The notes under the pieces are model-generated. The model saw only the letters and a list, made by a program, of their open reading frames with translations. It was not told the origin of the DNA and searched no databases. Source: an uncultured Eubacterium sp. (GTDB lineage Bacteria > Bacillota > Clostridia > Peptostreptococcales > Anaerovoracaceae). From it: DNA of 64,000 bases. Location of the stretch: the NCBI GenBank assembly GCA_900543485.1, contig UQRM01000001.1, positions 62,001 through 126,000 on the forward strand, read 5' to 3'. Shown here piece after piece: positions 26,156-37,461 of the stretch. Position numbers and translations under genes: made by a program. Each line of letters begins with the position of its first letter. Positions within the stretch are counted from its first letter, which is position 1.

Positions 26156-27034
26156 TCACTTCTTAAGTTCTATTATGACTCTCCTGTAAGGTTCTTCTCC
26201 CTCGCTTCTGGTTATTATTTCAGGATTCTGCTGCAAGGTCGCGTGGATTATCTTCCTTTCATAAGGATTCATAGGCTCCAGTCTTACATATTTACCGGTC
26301 CTTATGACTTTAGCCGCCAGCCTTTCGGCCAGCTGCTCCAAAGTTTTCTGCCTTTTGGCCCTGTAATTTTCCGCATCTATGACGACCTTTATATAATTTT
26401 CACTGTCCTTGTTTATGACGAGGCTGGTCAAATACTGTATAGAATCGAGAGTCTGTCCTCTCTTTCCTATTATCGTCCCCGAATCCTTTCCATCCATCTC
26501 TATATATACCATGTCCTCGCCGACTCTGGCCTTGAAGTTCAAATGAAGGCCCATTTTTTCGGTCACGTCCTTGAGGAAAGTAAGGGCTTCGTGCTCTTCG
26601 ACCTCTTCCAGCTTTTCCTTGTCCACTACGTCTATATTGAGATTTCTCTCGTTCTGTTTCCCATCGTGAACTTTCTTTTCGTTCCGATTTCTGTTCTTTC
26701 TGGACTTTCTGTCATCCTTTCTGCCGTCTCTGTTCTGATGTCTTTCAGTTTCAACCTTCTTTTCCTTTACAGCTTCATCATTTTCGACAGCCTCAGGACC
26801 CTCAGCGCCTTTTTCTTTATCGAAGACGACATCTGTCTTTGCCGCTTCCTCCTTCTTTTCTTCCTTCTTCTTCTCGACTCTTACCTTCGCCAGTTTTGAA
26901 CCTATGCCGAAAAAGCCTTTTGAGGGCTGCTCCAGCACCGTTACTTCCACTTCGTCTCTGGAGAGCTTAAGATCTATGAGAGCAAGTCTGACAGCCTCCT
27001 CGACGTCAACTCCCCACTTTTCCGAATAGTCCAT
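26156..27034 (-). CDS. jag: RNA-binding protein Jag (KhpB)
   Basis: A 292-residue protein. A Jag-N domain (1-52, ending in KGFFGIGSKLAKV) is followed by a long Lys/Glu-rich linker (about 55-140). A KH domain includes GTIIGKRGQTLDSIQYL, and an R3H domain ends in EPMNPYERKIIHATLQ. It binds RNA and affects envelope growth in other Gram-positives. It is directly downstream of yidC, the usual order. Confidence 0.95.
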   Translation of the reverse strand: MDYSEKWGVDVEEAVRLALIDLKLSRDEVEVTVLEQPSKGFFGIGSKLAKVRVEKKKEEKKEEAAKTDVVFDKEKGAEGPEAVENDEAVKEKKVETERHQNRDGRKDDRKSRKNRNRNEKKVHDGKQNERNLNIDVVDKEKLEEVEEHEALTFLKDVTEKMGLHLNFKARVGEDMVYIEMDGKDSGTIIGKRGQTLDSIQYLTSLVINKDSENYIKVVIDAENYRAKRQKTLEQLAERLAAKVIRTGKYVRLEPMNPYERKIIHATLQQNPEIITRSEGEEPYRRVIIELKK

Positions 27035-27065
27035 TTTCTATCTCCTCCAAACAAATCAACGTGGT

Positions 27066-27791
27066 CTATTTTTTATTTCTCTTTTCCAATTCAGCTTCCA
27101 TCTTGAGTTTCTTCCTGATGCTGGCCATGTGTATGTTAAAGAATATCTGTATTATCTGGCTGACAGCCCAGTAAAGCGCAAGTCCCGACGGAAACGATCT
27201 TGCCATCCACAATATCATGATAGGGAAGATATATTTCATCATCTTCATCATACCATTCATCTGATTCATCTGTGGATTGGAAGAACCTGTGTCGTTGAGA
27301 GCCTGGTTCATCGTAAAGGATATGAATGTGGCGACGCCGGCGATTATCGGCAGTATCCACGGGTCCGGCTGACTCAAGTCGTTTATCCATACGAATGATT
27401 CGTGGAAGGCGAATATCATGCTGCTGTCATTACCCATATACTGCATCGGGTTTCTCAGCAGCGCAAAGAGCCCCATGATTATCGGCATCTGGATAAGCAT
27501 AGGGAGACATCCCCCCATAGGATTGAACTTCTCTTCTTTGTAAAGCTCGGCCATCTTTATGTTCATAGTTTCCCTGTCGTTGGCATATTTTCTCTGTATA
27601 GCCTGCATCTTAGGCTGAACAGCCGACATCTTAGCCATGGATTTCGTCTGCTTTATATACAGAGGATACAGACAAAGCTTTACGATAAGCGTAAACAGTA
27701 TAATAGTAATACCGTAATAGCTTATAAAGTCATACAGTAATCCCAAAAGCCATCCCAGAGGCCTTGCTATTACTCCCAGTATCGTATACAT
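27066..27791 (-). CDS. yidC: membrane protein insertase YidC/SpoIIIJ
   Basis: A 241-residue Oxa1-family insertase with five hydrophobic segments. It lacks a lipobox, so it is the short non-lipoprotein type. Family features are YPLYIKQTKSMAKMSAVQPK after the first helix and the FNPMGGCLPMLIQMPI segment. It inserts membrane proteins, alone or with SecYEG, and the SpoIIIJ form is needed in sporulation. Next to yidD and jag. Confidence 0.95.
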   Translation of the reverse strand: MYTILGVIARPLGWLLGLLYDFISYYGITIILFTLIVKLCLYPLYIKQTKSMAKMSAVQPKMQAIQRKYANDRETMNIKMAELYKEEKFNPMGGCLPMLIQMPIIMGLFALLRNPMQYMGNDSSMIFAFHESFVWINDLSQPDPWILPIIAGVATFISFTMNQALNDTGSSNPQMNQMNGMMKMMKYIFPIMILWMARSFPSGLALYWAVSQIIQIFFNIHMASIRKKLKMEAELEKRNKK

Positions 27792-27805
27792 TAATAAATT
27801 TCCTC

Positions 27806-28015
27806 CTATTTTAAAGGATCATATCCTCCCGGGTTGAAAGGATGACATCTGAGCAGCCTCCTTACACCCAGGTAAGAGCCTTTAAAAAACCCGTACTTTT
27901 CCAACGCTTGTATAAAATAGGTAGAACAAGTAGGATAAAATCTGCATGTCGGCGGGAAAAGAGGAGAAATGAACTTCTGATATCCTTTAATTATTAAAAT
28001 CAATATCCTTTTCAT
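27806..28015 (-). CDS. yidD: membrane protein insertion efficiency factor YidD
   Basis: A 69-residue protein with an N-terminal amphipathic helix and three cysteines in the conserved stretch [19 protein letters not shown], then [11 protein letters not shown]. It sits between rnpA and yidC, as in most bacteria, and assists insertion of membrane proteins. Confidence 0.96.
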   Translation of the reverse strand: MKRILILIIKGYQKFISPLFPPTCRFYPTCSTYFIQALEKYGFFKGSYLGVRRLLRCHPFNPGGYDPLK

Positions 28016-28027
28016 CCTGCACGCCTC

Positions 28028-28366
28028 TTACCTCTGATACAATTTCGATTTAGAAAGTGAATTAGCCATAGATTTTTCCACATCGCGCAATTTTTTGCCG
28101 TTGATGGTGTTGCGTGCTATAAATATGATATCGTAACCATTTCCGATATCATCCTTCAAAAACCTATAGCTTTCCTTCATAAGCCTCTTGGCTCTGTTTC
28201 TTTTAACGCTGTTTCCTACTTTTTTGCTTGCTAAAAACGCTATCCTGTTATATGAAAGACCGTTCTTCATATAAAAAAGCACTATGTACCGTTCTCCCAC
28301 GGACCTTCCTTTTTTATATATCAGATCGAAATCTTCTTTTCTTCTCAGTATATCCCTTTTTAGCAT
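28028..28366 (-). CDS. rnpA: ribonuclease P protein component
   Basis: A 112-residue protein subunit of RNase P, which trims 5' leaders from tRNA precursors. The RNR motif region is KKVGNSVKRNRAKRLMKE at about residues 46-63. The start at 28366 (MLKRDILRRKEDF) matches the family; an ATG five codons earlier directly follows the T-tract of the preceding hairpin and has no ribosome site. Gene order rpmH-rnpA-yidD-yidC is canonical. Confidence 0.96.
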   Translation of the reverse strand: MLKRDILRRKEDFDLIYKKGRSVGERYIVLFYMKNGLSYNRIAFLASKKVGNSVKRNRAKRLMKESYRFLKDDIGNGYDIIFIARNTINGKKLRDVEKSMANSLSKSKLYQR

Positions 28367-28381
28367 AACATTACCAACCAT

Positions 28382-28403
28382 AACAAAAAGACCACGCCTG
28401 CGG
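28382..28403 (-). terminator. hairpin with T-tract between rpmH and rnpA
   Basis: On the minus strand AGACC and GGTCT flank an 8-nt loop, then TTTTTGTTATGG. It looks like a weak terminator or attenuator that would lower rnpA expression relative to rpmH. Confidence 0.5.
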
Positions 28404-28406
28404 TCT

Positions 28407-28541
28407 CTATGCTGATAAAACTTTTCTTCCTCTTTGTCTTCTTCTCTTCAATACGTTTCTACCGTTCTTTGTCTTCATTCTTTTTCTGAAGCCGTGTTCT
28501 TTTTTTCTCTGCCTCTTTTTAGGCTGATAAGTCATTTTCAT
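28407..28541 (-). CDS. rpmH: 50S ribosomal protein L34
   Basis: A 44-residue basic protein: [18 protein letters not shown], then [17 protein letters not shown] and ending GRKVLSA. These are the invariant L34 features. AAAGGAGG precedes the ATG at the right distance. It heads the minus-strand run rpmH-rnpA-yidD-yidC-jag next to the origin. Confidence 0.97.
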   Translation of the reverse strand: MKMTYQPKKRQRKKEHGFRKRMKTKNGRNVLKRRRQRGRKVLSA

Positions 28542-28618
28542 AATGCCGTTTCCTCCTTTGATTTTATTCCATTTTTAATACATAAATCTAAATTTCAACT
28601 TATGTCATACGCTTTACT

Positions 28619-28647
28619 ATTATACCCTTTGAGCAAATTGGTGTCAA
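28619..28647 (-). promoter_or_regulatory. consensus sigma-A promoter of rpmH
   Basis: On the minus strand TTGACA (28642-28647) and TATAAT (28619-28624) are separated by exactly 17 nt. Both hexamers are perfect, unlike most promoters in this window. Transcription should start about 70 nt before the rpmH ATG. Confidence 0.9.
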
Positions 28648-28767
28648 TTAAATTTAACCGCTCTCCTTCCATATTCTCGTTGTTAAAATGCCATTTATAA
28701 CCATTTAATTTACGGCTATCTAACATCATCCAACATATAGTTAATCCTGTGTAAACTTTGCACAATT

Positions 28768-28843
28768 TTATCCACAAGTAGTGGATAACTTTTACCCGCG
28801 TTGTTTTTTTGAGAAATTTTATTAACCTATTGCCTGTGGATAA
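28768..28843. promoter_or_regulatory. DnaA-box cluster upstream of dnaA (left part of the origin)
   Basis: TTATCCACA at 28768-28776 is a perfect DnaA box. AGTGGATAA at 28780-28788 is a one-mismatch box on the other strand, and TGTGGATAA at 28835-28843 is a perfect box on the other strand. This matches the part of the bipartite origin upstream of dnaA (incA/incB in B. subtilis) and offers sites for autoregulation of dnaA. Confidence 0.9.
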
Positions 28844-28859
28844 CTTTTTTTGATAATAT
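28830..28859 (+). promoter_or_regulatory. dnaA promoter overlapping a DnaA box
   Basis: TTGCCT (28830-28835) and TAATAT (28854-28859) are 18 nt apart, with TG one base before the -10. The DnaA box at 28835-28843 lies between the two hexamers, so DnaA binding should block transcription. Confidence 0.6.
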
Positions 28860-28889
28860 ATATCTATCGCTTACGGAGAGGAAAAACTT

Positions 28890-30284
28890 ATGAAAAAAAA
28901 GATAGAAGACAAAATATGGAGAGATATACTTTCGGAAATAAACGAGAACGTCACCGAGGTAAGCTATCGCACGTGGTTTGCTCCACTGGTTCCTCTCGAA
29001 ACCGATGAAGACGCTGGGATATTCTACGTCGCCTCGTCCAATGACTTCCTCATAGAAGTCCTCAAAAACCGATATATTTCAATATTCGAAAGCGCTATAA
29101 AAAGCGTTACCGGCAGAAAGTACAAGGTCGTCATAAAAAACAGGAGCGAAAAGGAAATAGAAGCATTCATGAAAAAAAACAGCTCCCTGCCTGACGAGAA
29201 AGAAGAGCCTAAACAAGAGAAAGAAGAAGAATTCAGAGAAGAATACTTCCTCAATCCCAGATACAACTTCGATAACTTCGTCGTAGGTTCCAACAACAAC
29301 TACGCCCATGCCGTAGCGCTGGCAGTTGCCGAATCACCGGCCGCGGTATACAATCCGCTTTTTATATACGGAGGCTCAGGTCTCGGCAAGACTCACCTGA
29401 TGCACGCCATAGGCCATTACATACTTGAACACGATCCTTCATCCAAGGTACTCTATGTCTCCTCCGAAATGTTCACATCAGAGCTGATAAAAGCAATACA
29501 GGACAAAAAGAATTACAACAGCAAGATGAGAGCATTCAAGAAAAAATACAGGAACGTAGATGTGCTGCTGATAGATGACATCCAGTTCATAGAGGGCAAA
29601 GAAAGTACGCAGGCCGAATTTTTCCACACCTTCAACGCCCTCTACGAATTCGAGAAACAGATAGTCATCTCCAGCGACAGACATCCCAGCAAGCTGACAG
29701 ATCTGGATGAACGTCTCAGATCCAGGTTCCAATGGAATATAATAGCTGACATACAGCCTCCGGACTTCGAGACGAGAGTAGCCATACTGAGAAACAAAGC
29801 CAAACTGGAAAACGTATCGCTGGAAGACGATGAGATGCTGGAAGTGATAGACCTGATAGCTGAAAAAGTCAAGTTCAATATAAGAGAGCTGGAAAGCGCC
29901 CTTACAAGGATAATAAGCTATTCAAAGATATTCGAAGAACCTATAACGGTCAAGTTCGCCAGGAAAAACCTCAACGATATATTTTCAACGAGGGACTTCA
30001 ATATTACATGTGAGACTATCAAGAAAGCCGTATGCAAACAATTCGGCATACGGATAGCGGACATAGAATCTTCCAAGAGAAAGCGTGAGTTTTCCCACCC
30101 AAGACAGATTGCCATGTACCTTTGCAGAGAACTGACAGATTCATCCCTTCCAAAGATAGGAGAATACTTCGGCGGCCGCGATCACACTACAGTGCTCCAC
30201 GCCTACGATAAAATATCCTCAGAGTTGAAGACCGACAGTCTCCTGGCGGAAGAAGTGAGAAGGATAAAGGACGACATACAATGA
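28890..30284 (+). CDS. dnaA: chromosomal replication initiator DnaA
   Basis: A 464-residue AAA+ initiator. Domain I is about 1-85, followed by a short acidic linker rich in Glu/Lys. The AAA+ core has Walker A GGSGLGKTHLMHA and Walker B LLIDDIQFIEGKE. The initiator-specific region follows, and the C-terminal DNA-binding domain IV ends with GGRDHTTVLHAYDKI. GGAGAGGAAAAACTT precedes the ATG. Binding sites lie on both sides of the gene. Confidence 0.99.
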   Translation: MKKKIEDKIWRDILSEINENVTEVSYRTWFAPLVPLETDEDAGIFYVASSNDFLIEVLKNRYISIFESAIKSVTGRKYKVVIKNRSEKEIEAFMKKNSSLPDEKEEPKQEKEEEFREEYFLNPRYNFDNFVVGSNNNYAHAVALAVAESPAAVYNPLFIYGGSGLGKTHLMHAIGHYILEHDPSSKVLYVSSEMFTSELIKAIQDKKNYNSKMRAFKKKYRNVDVLLIDDIQFIEGKESTQAEFFHTFNALYEFEKQIVISSDRHPSKLTDLDERLRSRFQWNIIADIQPPDFETRVAILRNKAKLENVSLEDDEMLEVIDLIAEKVKFNIRELESALTRIISYSKIFEEPITVKFARKNLNDIFSTRDFNITCETIKKAVCKQFGIRIADIESSKRKREFSHPRQIAMYLCRELTDSSLPKIGEYFGGRDHTTVLHAYDKISSELKTDSLLAEEVRRIKDDIQ

Positions 30285-30304
30285 TATGATCATATCATCC
30301 TTAA

Positions 30305-30455
30305 TTATACACAAGGCATGTTGACAAAAAAAACAAGTTATCCACAGTTTTTAAATAACAAAAAAATAAGCAGCTACAAATGCTTCAAAGGTTATCCACA
30401 GTTTCAACAGGCCCTACTACTACAACTACTATATTTATAATATATAATAATACGC
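30305..30455 (+). promoter_or_regulatory. oriC unwinding region between dnaA and dnaN
   Basis: DnaA boxes are TTATACACA (30305-30313, near-consensus), TTATCCACA (30338-30346) and TTATCCACA (30392-30400). The last is followed by a GC cluster (CAGGCCC, 30408-30414), then triplets of CTA type (30414-30431) and an AT-rich stretch (30431-30451). This order is that of a bacterial basal origin unwinding system. It corresponds to incC of B. subtilis. Confidence 0.9.
30414..30431 (-). promoter_or_regulatory. DnaA-trio array
   Basis: The top strand reads CTA CTA CTA CAA CTA CTA, so the complementary strand read 3' to 5' is GAT GAT GAT GTT GAT GAT. Five of six triplets fit the DnaA-trio motif. DnaA is known to assemble on such triplets to open the origin. 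Confidence 0.85.
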
Positions 30456-30485
30456 CATCTTTATATTTTTCGGAGGACATAAATT

Positions 30486-31601
30486 ATGAAATTCACTTGC
30501 AGTCAACAGACTATGACGAAAGCTCTCAACACAGTTTCTAAAGCAGTATCCAACAGAACGACTCTGCCGGTCCTGAAAGGGATCTTATTAGAAGCCAAGA
30601 ACGACGGTAAACTTGTGATGTCAGCTTCAGATCTGGAAATAAGCATCAGAAAAGAGATAGACGCCGAGATCATAGAAGCAGGAAGCACTGTAGTTGGTTC
30701 AAAACTGTTCAGCGACATAGTGAGAAAGCTTCCTAACGAAGAGATATCGGTAGAGACCATCGACGACGGTACGGTATCGGTGAGAACGAATTCATCCGAA
30801 TTCACAGTAGTCAGCTTTCCTGTGGATGAATTTCCAAAGATAGGAGAAAAGGAAGAGACCGACACCCAGCTGATCTTTGACAAAGATATATTTAAAGACA
30901 TGGTGAGAAAAACATCCTTCGCAGCTTCCATCGACGAGTCAAAAGGTATATTGGTGGGAATACTTACAGAGATCGGAAAAGACAGCGTCAGCATGGTAGC
31001 TCTGGATGGTTTCAGATTAGCTTTGTCCAGAGAAAATATGATAAGCGTTGAAGAAAACAGTTTCATAATATCCGCCAAAGTAATGAACGAGATAAGCAAA
31101 ATAATATCTGAAGATGAGATAGAAGACGATCTTTCCATATCTATGGGGACAAAAAAAGCTACGTTCACCATAGGAACGACAGAAGTGATGCTGCGGCTCA
31201 TGGAAGGCGAGTTCATACGTTACAAGGACATTATCCCGAAGGATAACGATATAGATGTAATCGTTGGAAAAACCATACTTCTGGAAAGCATCGAGAGAGC
31301 TTCTCTCCTGGCAAGGGAAGGAAAGAACAATCTGATAAAAATGGCTTTGAAAAATGACCTTCTTACAATTACATCCAGATCTGAGGAAGGAAATGTAAAG
31401 GAAGAGATAGTCGTTGAGAAAACGGGCAATGACCTAGAGATAGGATTTAATTCCAAATTCGTGATAGATGTACTCAAGGCTATAGATGATGAAGAGATAC
31501 TGATGAAATTCAAGACAGGGACATCACCTTGTCTGGTGACGCCGGTAGATGGAAATTCTTACGAATACCTGATACTTCCTGTAAGGATACCTTCGATGTG
31601 A
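30486..31601 (+). CDS. dnaN: DNA polymerase III beta sliding clamp
   Basis: A 371-residue clamp protein with the three repeated clamp folds. The N-terminal MKFTCSQQTMTKALNTVSKA and the C-terminal end YEYLILPVRIPSM (the M-P-[ML]-R-like end) are typical. It tethers polymerase to DNA. CGGAGG lies 7 nt before the ATG. recF follows with one base between stop and start. Confidence 0.98.
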   Translation: MKFTCSQQTMTKALNTVSKAVSNRTTLPVLKGILLEAKNDGKLVMSASDLEISIRKEIDAEIIEAGSTVVGSKLFSDIVRKLPNEEISVETIDDGTVSVRTNSSEFTVVSFPVDEFPKIGEKEETDTQLIFDKDIFKDMVRKTSFAASIDESKGILVGILTEIGKDSVSMVALDGFRLALSRENMISVEENSFIISAKVMNEISKIISEDEIEDDLSISMGTKKATFTIGTTEVMLRLMEGEFIRYKDIIPKDNDIDVIVGKTILLESIERASLLAREGKNNLIKMALKNDLLTITSRSEEGNVKEEIVVEKTGNDLEIGFNSKFVIDVLKAIDDEEILMKFKTGTSPCLVTPVDGNSYEYLILPVRIPSM

Positions 31602-31602
31602 T

Positions 31603-32727
31603 ATGTATATAAAGAGAATAGAACTTCAGGATTTCAGGAATTATGCGAAACTGGAAGCCAGTTTCAGTGAAAAGGTCAACATTTTCATCGGAAATAATGC
31701 TCAGGGGAAGACAAATCTTCTGGAAGGCATATATATGAACGCTATGGCCAGATCCTTCAAAACGTCCAAGGATAAAGAACTTATCAGGTTTGGCAGGGAA
31801 TTCTGCCGTGTGAGGATAACATCTTTTTACGATGATGACGATCACGTCACTGAGATAGTGATAAATAAGGATGGCAGAAAAGGCGTCAAGCTGGATGGAG
31901 TCAGGATAAACAGGACGTCGGAGCTGCTGGAAAGGATATTCATCATAGTGTTCTCTCCTGAGGATATGAAAATAGTGAAAGATGAGCCTGAAAAGCGAAG
32001 ACGTTTCATCGACAGAGAGCTTTGCCAGGTGAAGCCCGGATATTTCAGCGACCTTTCCAACTATAAAAAGGTGTTGAAACAACGGAACACTTATCTGAGG
32101 GAAAGCGTCATAGAACCTTCTATACTGGATATATGGGACAGGGAACTGGCCAGGTACGGAGCGCATATCATAGTCAGAAGGCGCCAATTCATAGAGCGCA
32201 TAGATAAGATAAGCAGAGAGATACACGGGAGGATATCGGGTGGAAGGGAAAATCTGGGACTCAGATACGAGACCAGCTTCGATATCCCGGAAGAGGATGG
32301 AGAAAAGAAAGAATCATATTTATCGCATGTGGAACAGGCATTCTATGATATGCTGGTGAAAAGACGAAAAGAGGATATGGAGAACAGAAGCACCGGAAGA
32401 GGCCCTCACAGGGACGACCTTAAAATATCGGCAGATGATATAGATCTGAGGAAATTCGGTTCCCAGGGACAGCAGCGAACGGCGGCTCTTTCACTGAAAC
32501 TGTCGGAAATAAGGCTCATAGAGGAAGAAATGGGAGAAAAGCCTATATTGCTTCTGGATGACGTGCTGTCAGAACTGGACAACGACAGGCAGACATATCT
32601 GATCAATTCTTTGGGAGGTAACCAGTTGTTTATAACTACTGCCGACATATCGGGTAAAGTAGCGAAGAATTTGCCTGAGGGAAAGATATTCAAGATAAAG
32701 GCCGGTGAAGTGGATATAGAGATATAG
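31603..32727 (+). CDS. recF: DNA replication and repair protein RecF
   Basis: A 374-residue SMC-like ATPase that helps load RecA at gaps. Walker A is IGNNAQGKTNLLEGI, the signature QGQQRTAALSLKLSE, and Walker B LLLDDVLSELD. In many Firmicutes a small S4-domain RNA-binding gene (yaaA/rlbA) stands between dnaN and recF; here it is absent. recF starts one base after dnaN and is probably translated by coupling. Confidence 0.98.
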   Translation: MYIKRIELQDFRNYAKLEASFSEKVNIFIGNNAQGKTNLLEGIYMNAMARSFKTSKDKELIRFGREFCRVRITSFYDDDDHVTEIVINKDGRKGVKLDGVRINRTSELLERIFIIVFSPEDMKIVKDEPEKRRRFIDRELCQVKPGYFSDLSNYKKVLKQRNTYLRESVIEPSILDIWDRELARYGAHIIVRRRQFIERIDKISREIHGRISGGRENLGLRYETSFDIPEEDGEKKESYLSHVEQAFYDMLVKRRKEDMENRSTGRGPHRDDLKISADDIDLRKFGSQGQQRTAALSLKLSEIRLIEEEMGEKPILLLDDVLSELDNDRQTYLINSLGGNQLFITTADISGKVAKNLPEGKIFKIKAGEVDIEI

Positions 32728-32775
32728 TATATATGTAGATACGCGATAAATGATAAAAACAGACGAAAAAAGTCG

Positions 32776-32824
32776 AAAGCCTGATTTTCATTAAGTATAA
32801 CTTAACGAAAATCAGGCTTTTTAA
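32776..32824 (+). terminator. rho-independent terminator after recF
   Basis: A 20-bp stem with one mismatch (AAAGCCTGATTTTCATTAAG and its complement) around TATAA, followed by a T-tract. It ends the dnaA-dnaN-recF unit; A-runs on the left side may let it act on both strands. Confidence 0.9.
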
Positions 32825-32914
32825 CCTTGAAAAACGGCTATTACATGGATTTTTTCGCGTTGTGTAAAGATTTAAGTCAAAACGAGATGAAAATTTGTAA
32901 AAGACGAAAATATG

Positions 32915-32923
32915 TGGTATAAT
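32915..32923 (+). promoter_or_regulatory. extended -10 promoter of gyrB
   Basis: TGGTATAAT within TATGTGGTATAATTAA, 37 nt before the gyrB start. No good -35 is visible. Confidence 0.75.
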
Positions 32924-32960
32924 TAACCGTTAAGAATATTTTTGTGAAAGAGGAGATTAG

Positions 32961-34883
<1,923 letters not shown>

Positions 34884-34918
34884 AATTTGCAGAAAAAAGA
34901 AGAGAGGATTTTTGATAT

Positions 34919-37441
34919 ATGGCAAATTTGATAGAAGATCAGAAGATGATCCAACATGAGATCCACGATGAGATGAAAAACTCATATATCGACTATGCTA
35001 TGAGCGTTATCGTGAGTCGTGCTCTCCCTGATGTCCGGGACGGATTGAAACCTGTCCACAGGAGGATACTCTACGGCATGAGCAGTCTGGGGATAACACC
35101 GGACAAGCCTTTTAAGAAATCGGCACGTATAGTCGGTGAAGTAATGGGTAAATATCACCCTCACGGTGATATTTCCATATATGACGCCATGGTGAGACTG
35201 GCTCAGGATTTTTCCACCAGATACCTTCTGGTAGATGGTCATGGAAACTTCGGTTCCGTAGACGGCGACGGCGCTGCCGCCATGCGTTATACAGAAGCCA
35301 GGATGTCGCCGTTCTCGCTGGAGATGATACGGGACATCGATAAAGATACCGTCGATTTCATGCCAAACTTCGATGAGGAGGAGAAGGAGCCTGTAGTACT
35401 CCCTTCCAGGTTCCCTAACCTTTTGGTAAACGGAAGCAATGGTATAGCTGTAGGTATGGCTACATCCATACCGCCTCATAATCTGGGAGAAGTTATCGAT
35501 GCTACTGTGAAGATGATCGATGATGATGATTGTACTGTCGATGATCTGATAGACATAATAAAAGGTCCTGATTTTCCTACGGGGGCTCAGATACTTGGAA
35601 AGAAAGGCGCCCGCGAAGCCTACAGGACGGGACAGGGAAAGGTTACCGTCAGGGCTGTAGCGGAAATAGAGGAGACAGACAGAGGCCGTTCTCAGATAAT
35701 AATCAGCGAGATACCGTTTCAGGTAAACAAAGCGAGATTGTTGGAAAAGATAGGAGAACTGGTAAAGGATAAAAGAATAGAAGGCATATCGGCTATACGC
35801 GATGAATCCAACAGAAATGGGATGCGTATCGTTATAGAGCTGAAAAAGGATGCCAATCCGAGGATAACTCTCAACAGGCTCTACAAACATACTCAGCTGC
35901 AGGACAACTACAGCATGATAATGATAGCGCTGGTGGACGGTCAGCCGAGACTGCTTAATCTCTATGAGATATTGAATGAATATCTGAAGCATCAGAAAAA
36001 TGTAGTTACCAGAAGAACAAAATTCGATCTGAATAAGGCGGAAGCCAGAGCTCACATACTGGAAGGTCTGAGGATAGCGCTGGATAATATCGATGAGATA
36101 ATAAAGATAATCAGGTCCAGCTATAATGACGCCAGAGAAAAACTGATGGATCGCTTCGGTCTTTCAGAGATACAGGCTCAGGCTATCCTGGACATGAGAC
36201 TGGCCAGACTGCAGGGACTGGAACGTGAGAAGATAGAGAACGAATACGCCGAGCTGCAGAAGAAGATAGCGTATTACAAGAGCCTGCTGGCAGACGAAAA
36301 GCTGCTGATGGGCGTTATCAAAGATGAGCTTCTCGAGATAAAGGAAAAATACGGCGATGAGAGAAGGACCAGAATAGTAAAGGACATCAACGATATGGAT
36401 GAGGAAGACCTTATCGAGGAAAAACAGGTGGCAATAACTCTGACTCATCTGGGATATCTGAAGAGGATACCTGCCGACACTTATAAGACTCAGAAGAGAG
36501 GCGGTAAGGGGATCACAGGGCTGACCACCAGGGAGAATGACTTTGTCAGCGATCTGATAATGACATCTACTCACGATAATTTGATGTTCTTTACCAATAC
36601 GGGAAAGGTCCACAGGATAAAGGCTTACGAGATACCGGAGGCCACCAGGACAGCGAGAGGGACGCCTGCCATAAATTTCCTGAACCTGATGCAGCGTGAG
36701 AGGATAACGGCGGTTATACCATTCAGGGATTTCAGGGATGACAAATATCTGATGGCAGTCACCAAGGACGGGACCATCAAGAAGACTGCCATTTCTCAGT
36801 TCGATACCAACAGAAAGACAGGTCTCATAGCCATAAATCTGAAGGACGGCGACGAACTGGTCGATATCAAGCAGACAAGCGGAGACGATAACGTTATCAT
36901 AATAACGAAGAACGGCAAGTGCATATGCTTCTCGGAGGACGATGTGAGACCTATGGGAAGGATAGCCGGAGGTGTGAGAGCCATCAAGCTGGAGGATGAT
37001 GATGAAGTCATCTCCATGGAACTGGTGCAGCCTCATGAAGAGCTGCTGGTAGTCACCAGCAAGGGATACGGCAAGAGGACACCTGTCAAGGATTACAAGA
37101 TACAGGCCAGAGGCGGCAAAGGATTGTTGACTTACGATAAGAGCAAGTTCAACAAGACAGGCGAGCTGGTGGGAGCATTGGTGGTTGACGACGAGGATGA
37201 AGTGCTTCTGATAAATTCGGAAGGAACCATAATAAGGATAGCTGCTGCCGATATCTCCAAGCTGGGAAGAGCTACCCAGGGCGTGAAGATAATGAGGGCC
37301 GACGACGACGTCAACATCATTTCCATAGCCAAGGTCATAAGGGAAGATGAACATGAGATGGACGTCAAGCTGGCAATGAAGAAAAAGGCAGAAAAGAAAA
37401 AGGAAAAGGAAGAGTCAGAGCAGACTAAGATGAAGCTGTGA
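34919..37441 (+). CDS. gyrA: DNA gyrase subunit A
   Basis: An 840-residue DNA-cleaving subunit. The winged-helix region has [20 protein letters not shown], and the catalytic tyrosine is in RYTEARMSP. The C-terminal wrapping domain has the GyrA box as QKRGGKGI. In the quinolone-determining region the residues [15 protein letters not shown] carry Ile-Ser at the usual Ser-Ala/Ser positions (DISIYD), within natural variation. The tail is very Lys/Glu-rich. Confidence 0.99.
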   Translation: MANLIEDQKMIQHEIHDEMKNSYIDYAMSVIVSRALPDVRDGLKPVHRRILYGMSSLGITPDKPFKKSARIVGEVMGKYHPHGDISIYDAMVRLAQDFSTRYLLVDGHGNFGSVDGDGAAAMRYTEARMSPFSLEMIRDIDKDTVDFMPNFDEEEKEPVVLPSRFPNLLVNGSNGIAVGMATSIPPHNLGEVIDATVKMIDDDDCTVDDLIDIIKGPDFPTGAQILGKKGAREAYRTGQGKVTVRAVAEIEETDRGRSQIIISEIPFQVNKARLLEKIGELVKDKRIEGISAIRDESNRNGMRIVIELKKDANPRITLNRLYKHTQLQDNYSMIMIALVDGQPRLLNLYEILNEYLKHQKNVVTRRTKFDLNKAEARAHILEGLRIALDNIDEIIKIIRSSYNDAREKLMDRFGLSEIQAQAILDMRLARLQGLEREKIENEYAELQKKIAYYKSLLADEKLLMGVIKDELLEIKEKYGDERRTRIVKDINDMDEEDLIEEKQVAITLTHLGYLKRIPADTYKTQKRGGKGITGLTTRENDFVSDLIMTSTHDNLMFFTNTGKVHRIKAYEIPEATRTARGTPAINFLNLMQRERITAVIPFRDFRDDKYLMAVTKDGTIKKTAISQFDTNRKTGLIAINLKDGDELVDIKQTSGDDNVIIITKNGKCICFSEDDVRPMGRIAGGVRAIKLEDDDEVISMELVQPHEELLVVTSKGYGKRTPVKDYKIQARGGKGLLTYDKSKFNKTGELVGALVVDDEDEVLLINSEGTIIRIAAADISKLGRATQGVKIMRADDDVNIISIAKVIREDEHEMDVKLAMKKKAEKKKEKEESEQTKMKL

Positions 37442-37461
37442 CAGAAATATAAGGAGAGATT

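Noticed and set aside
36164..37354. 396-codon frame antisense to gyrA
   Set aside because: Mirror of a conserved gene, no ribosome site, no recognisable family.
37442..37461. T-box leader before trpS
   Set aside because: Only 20 nt separate gyrA and trpS and contain just the ribosome site.
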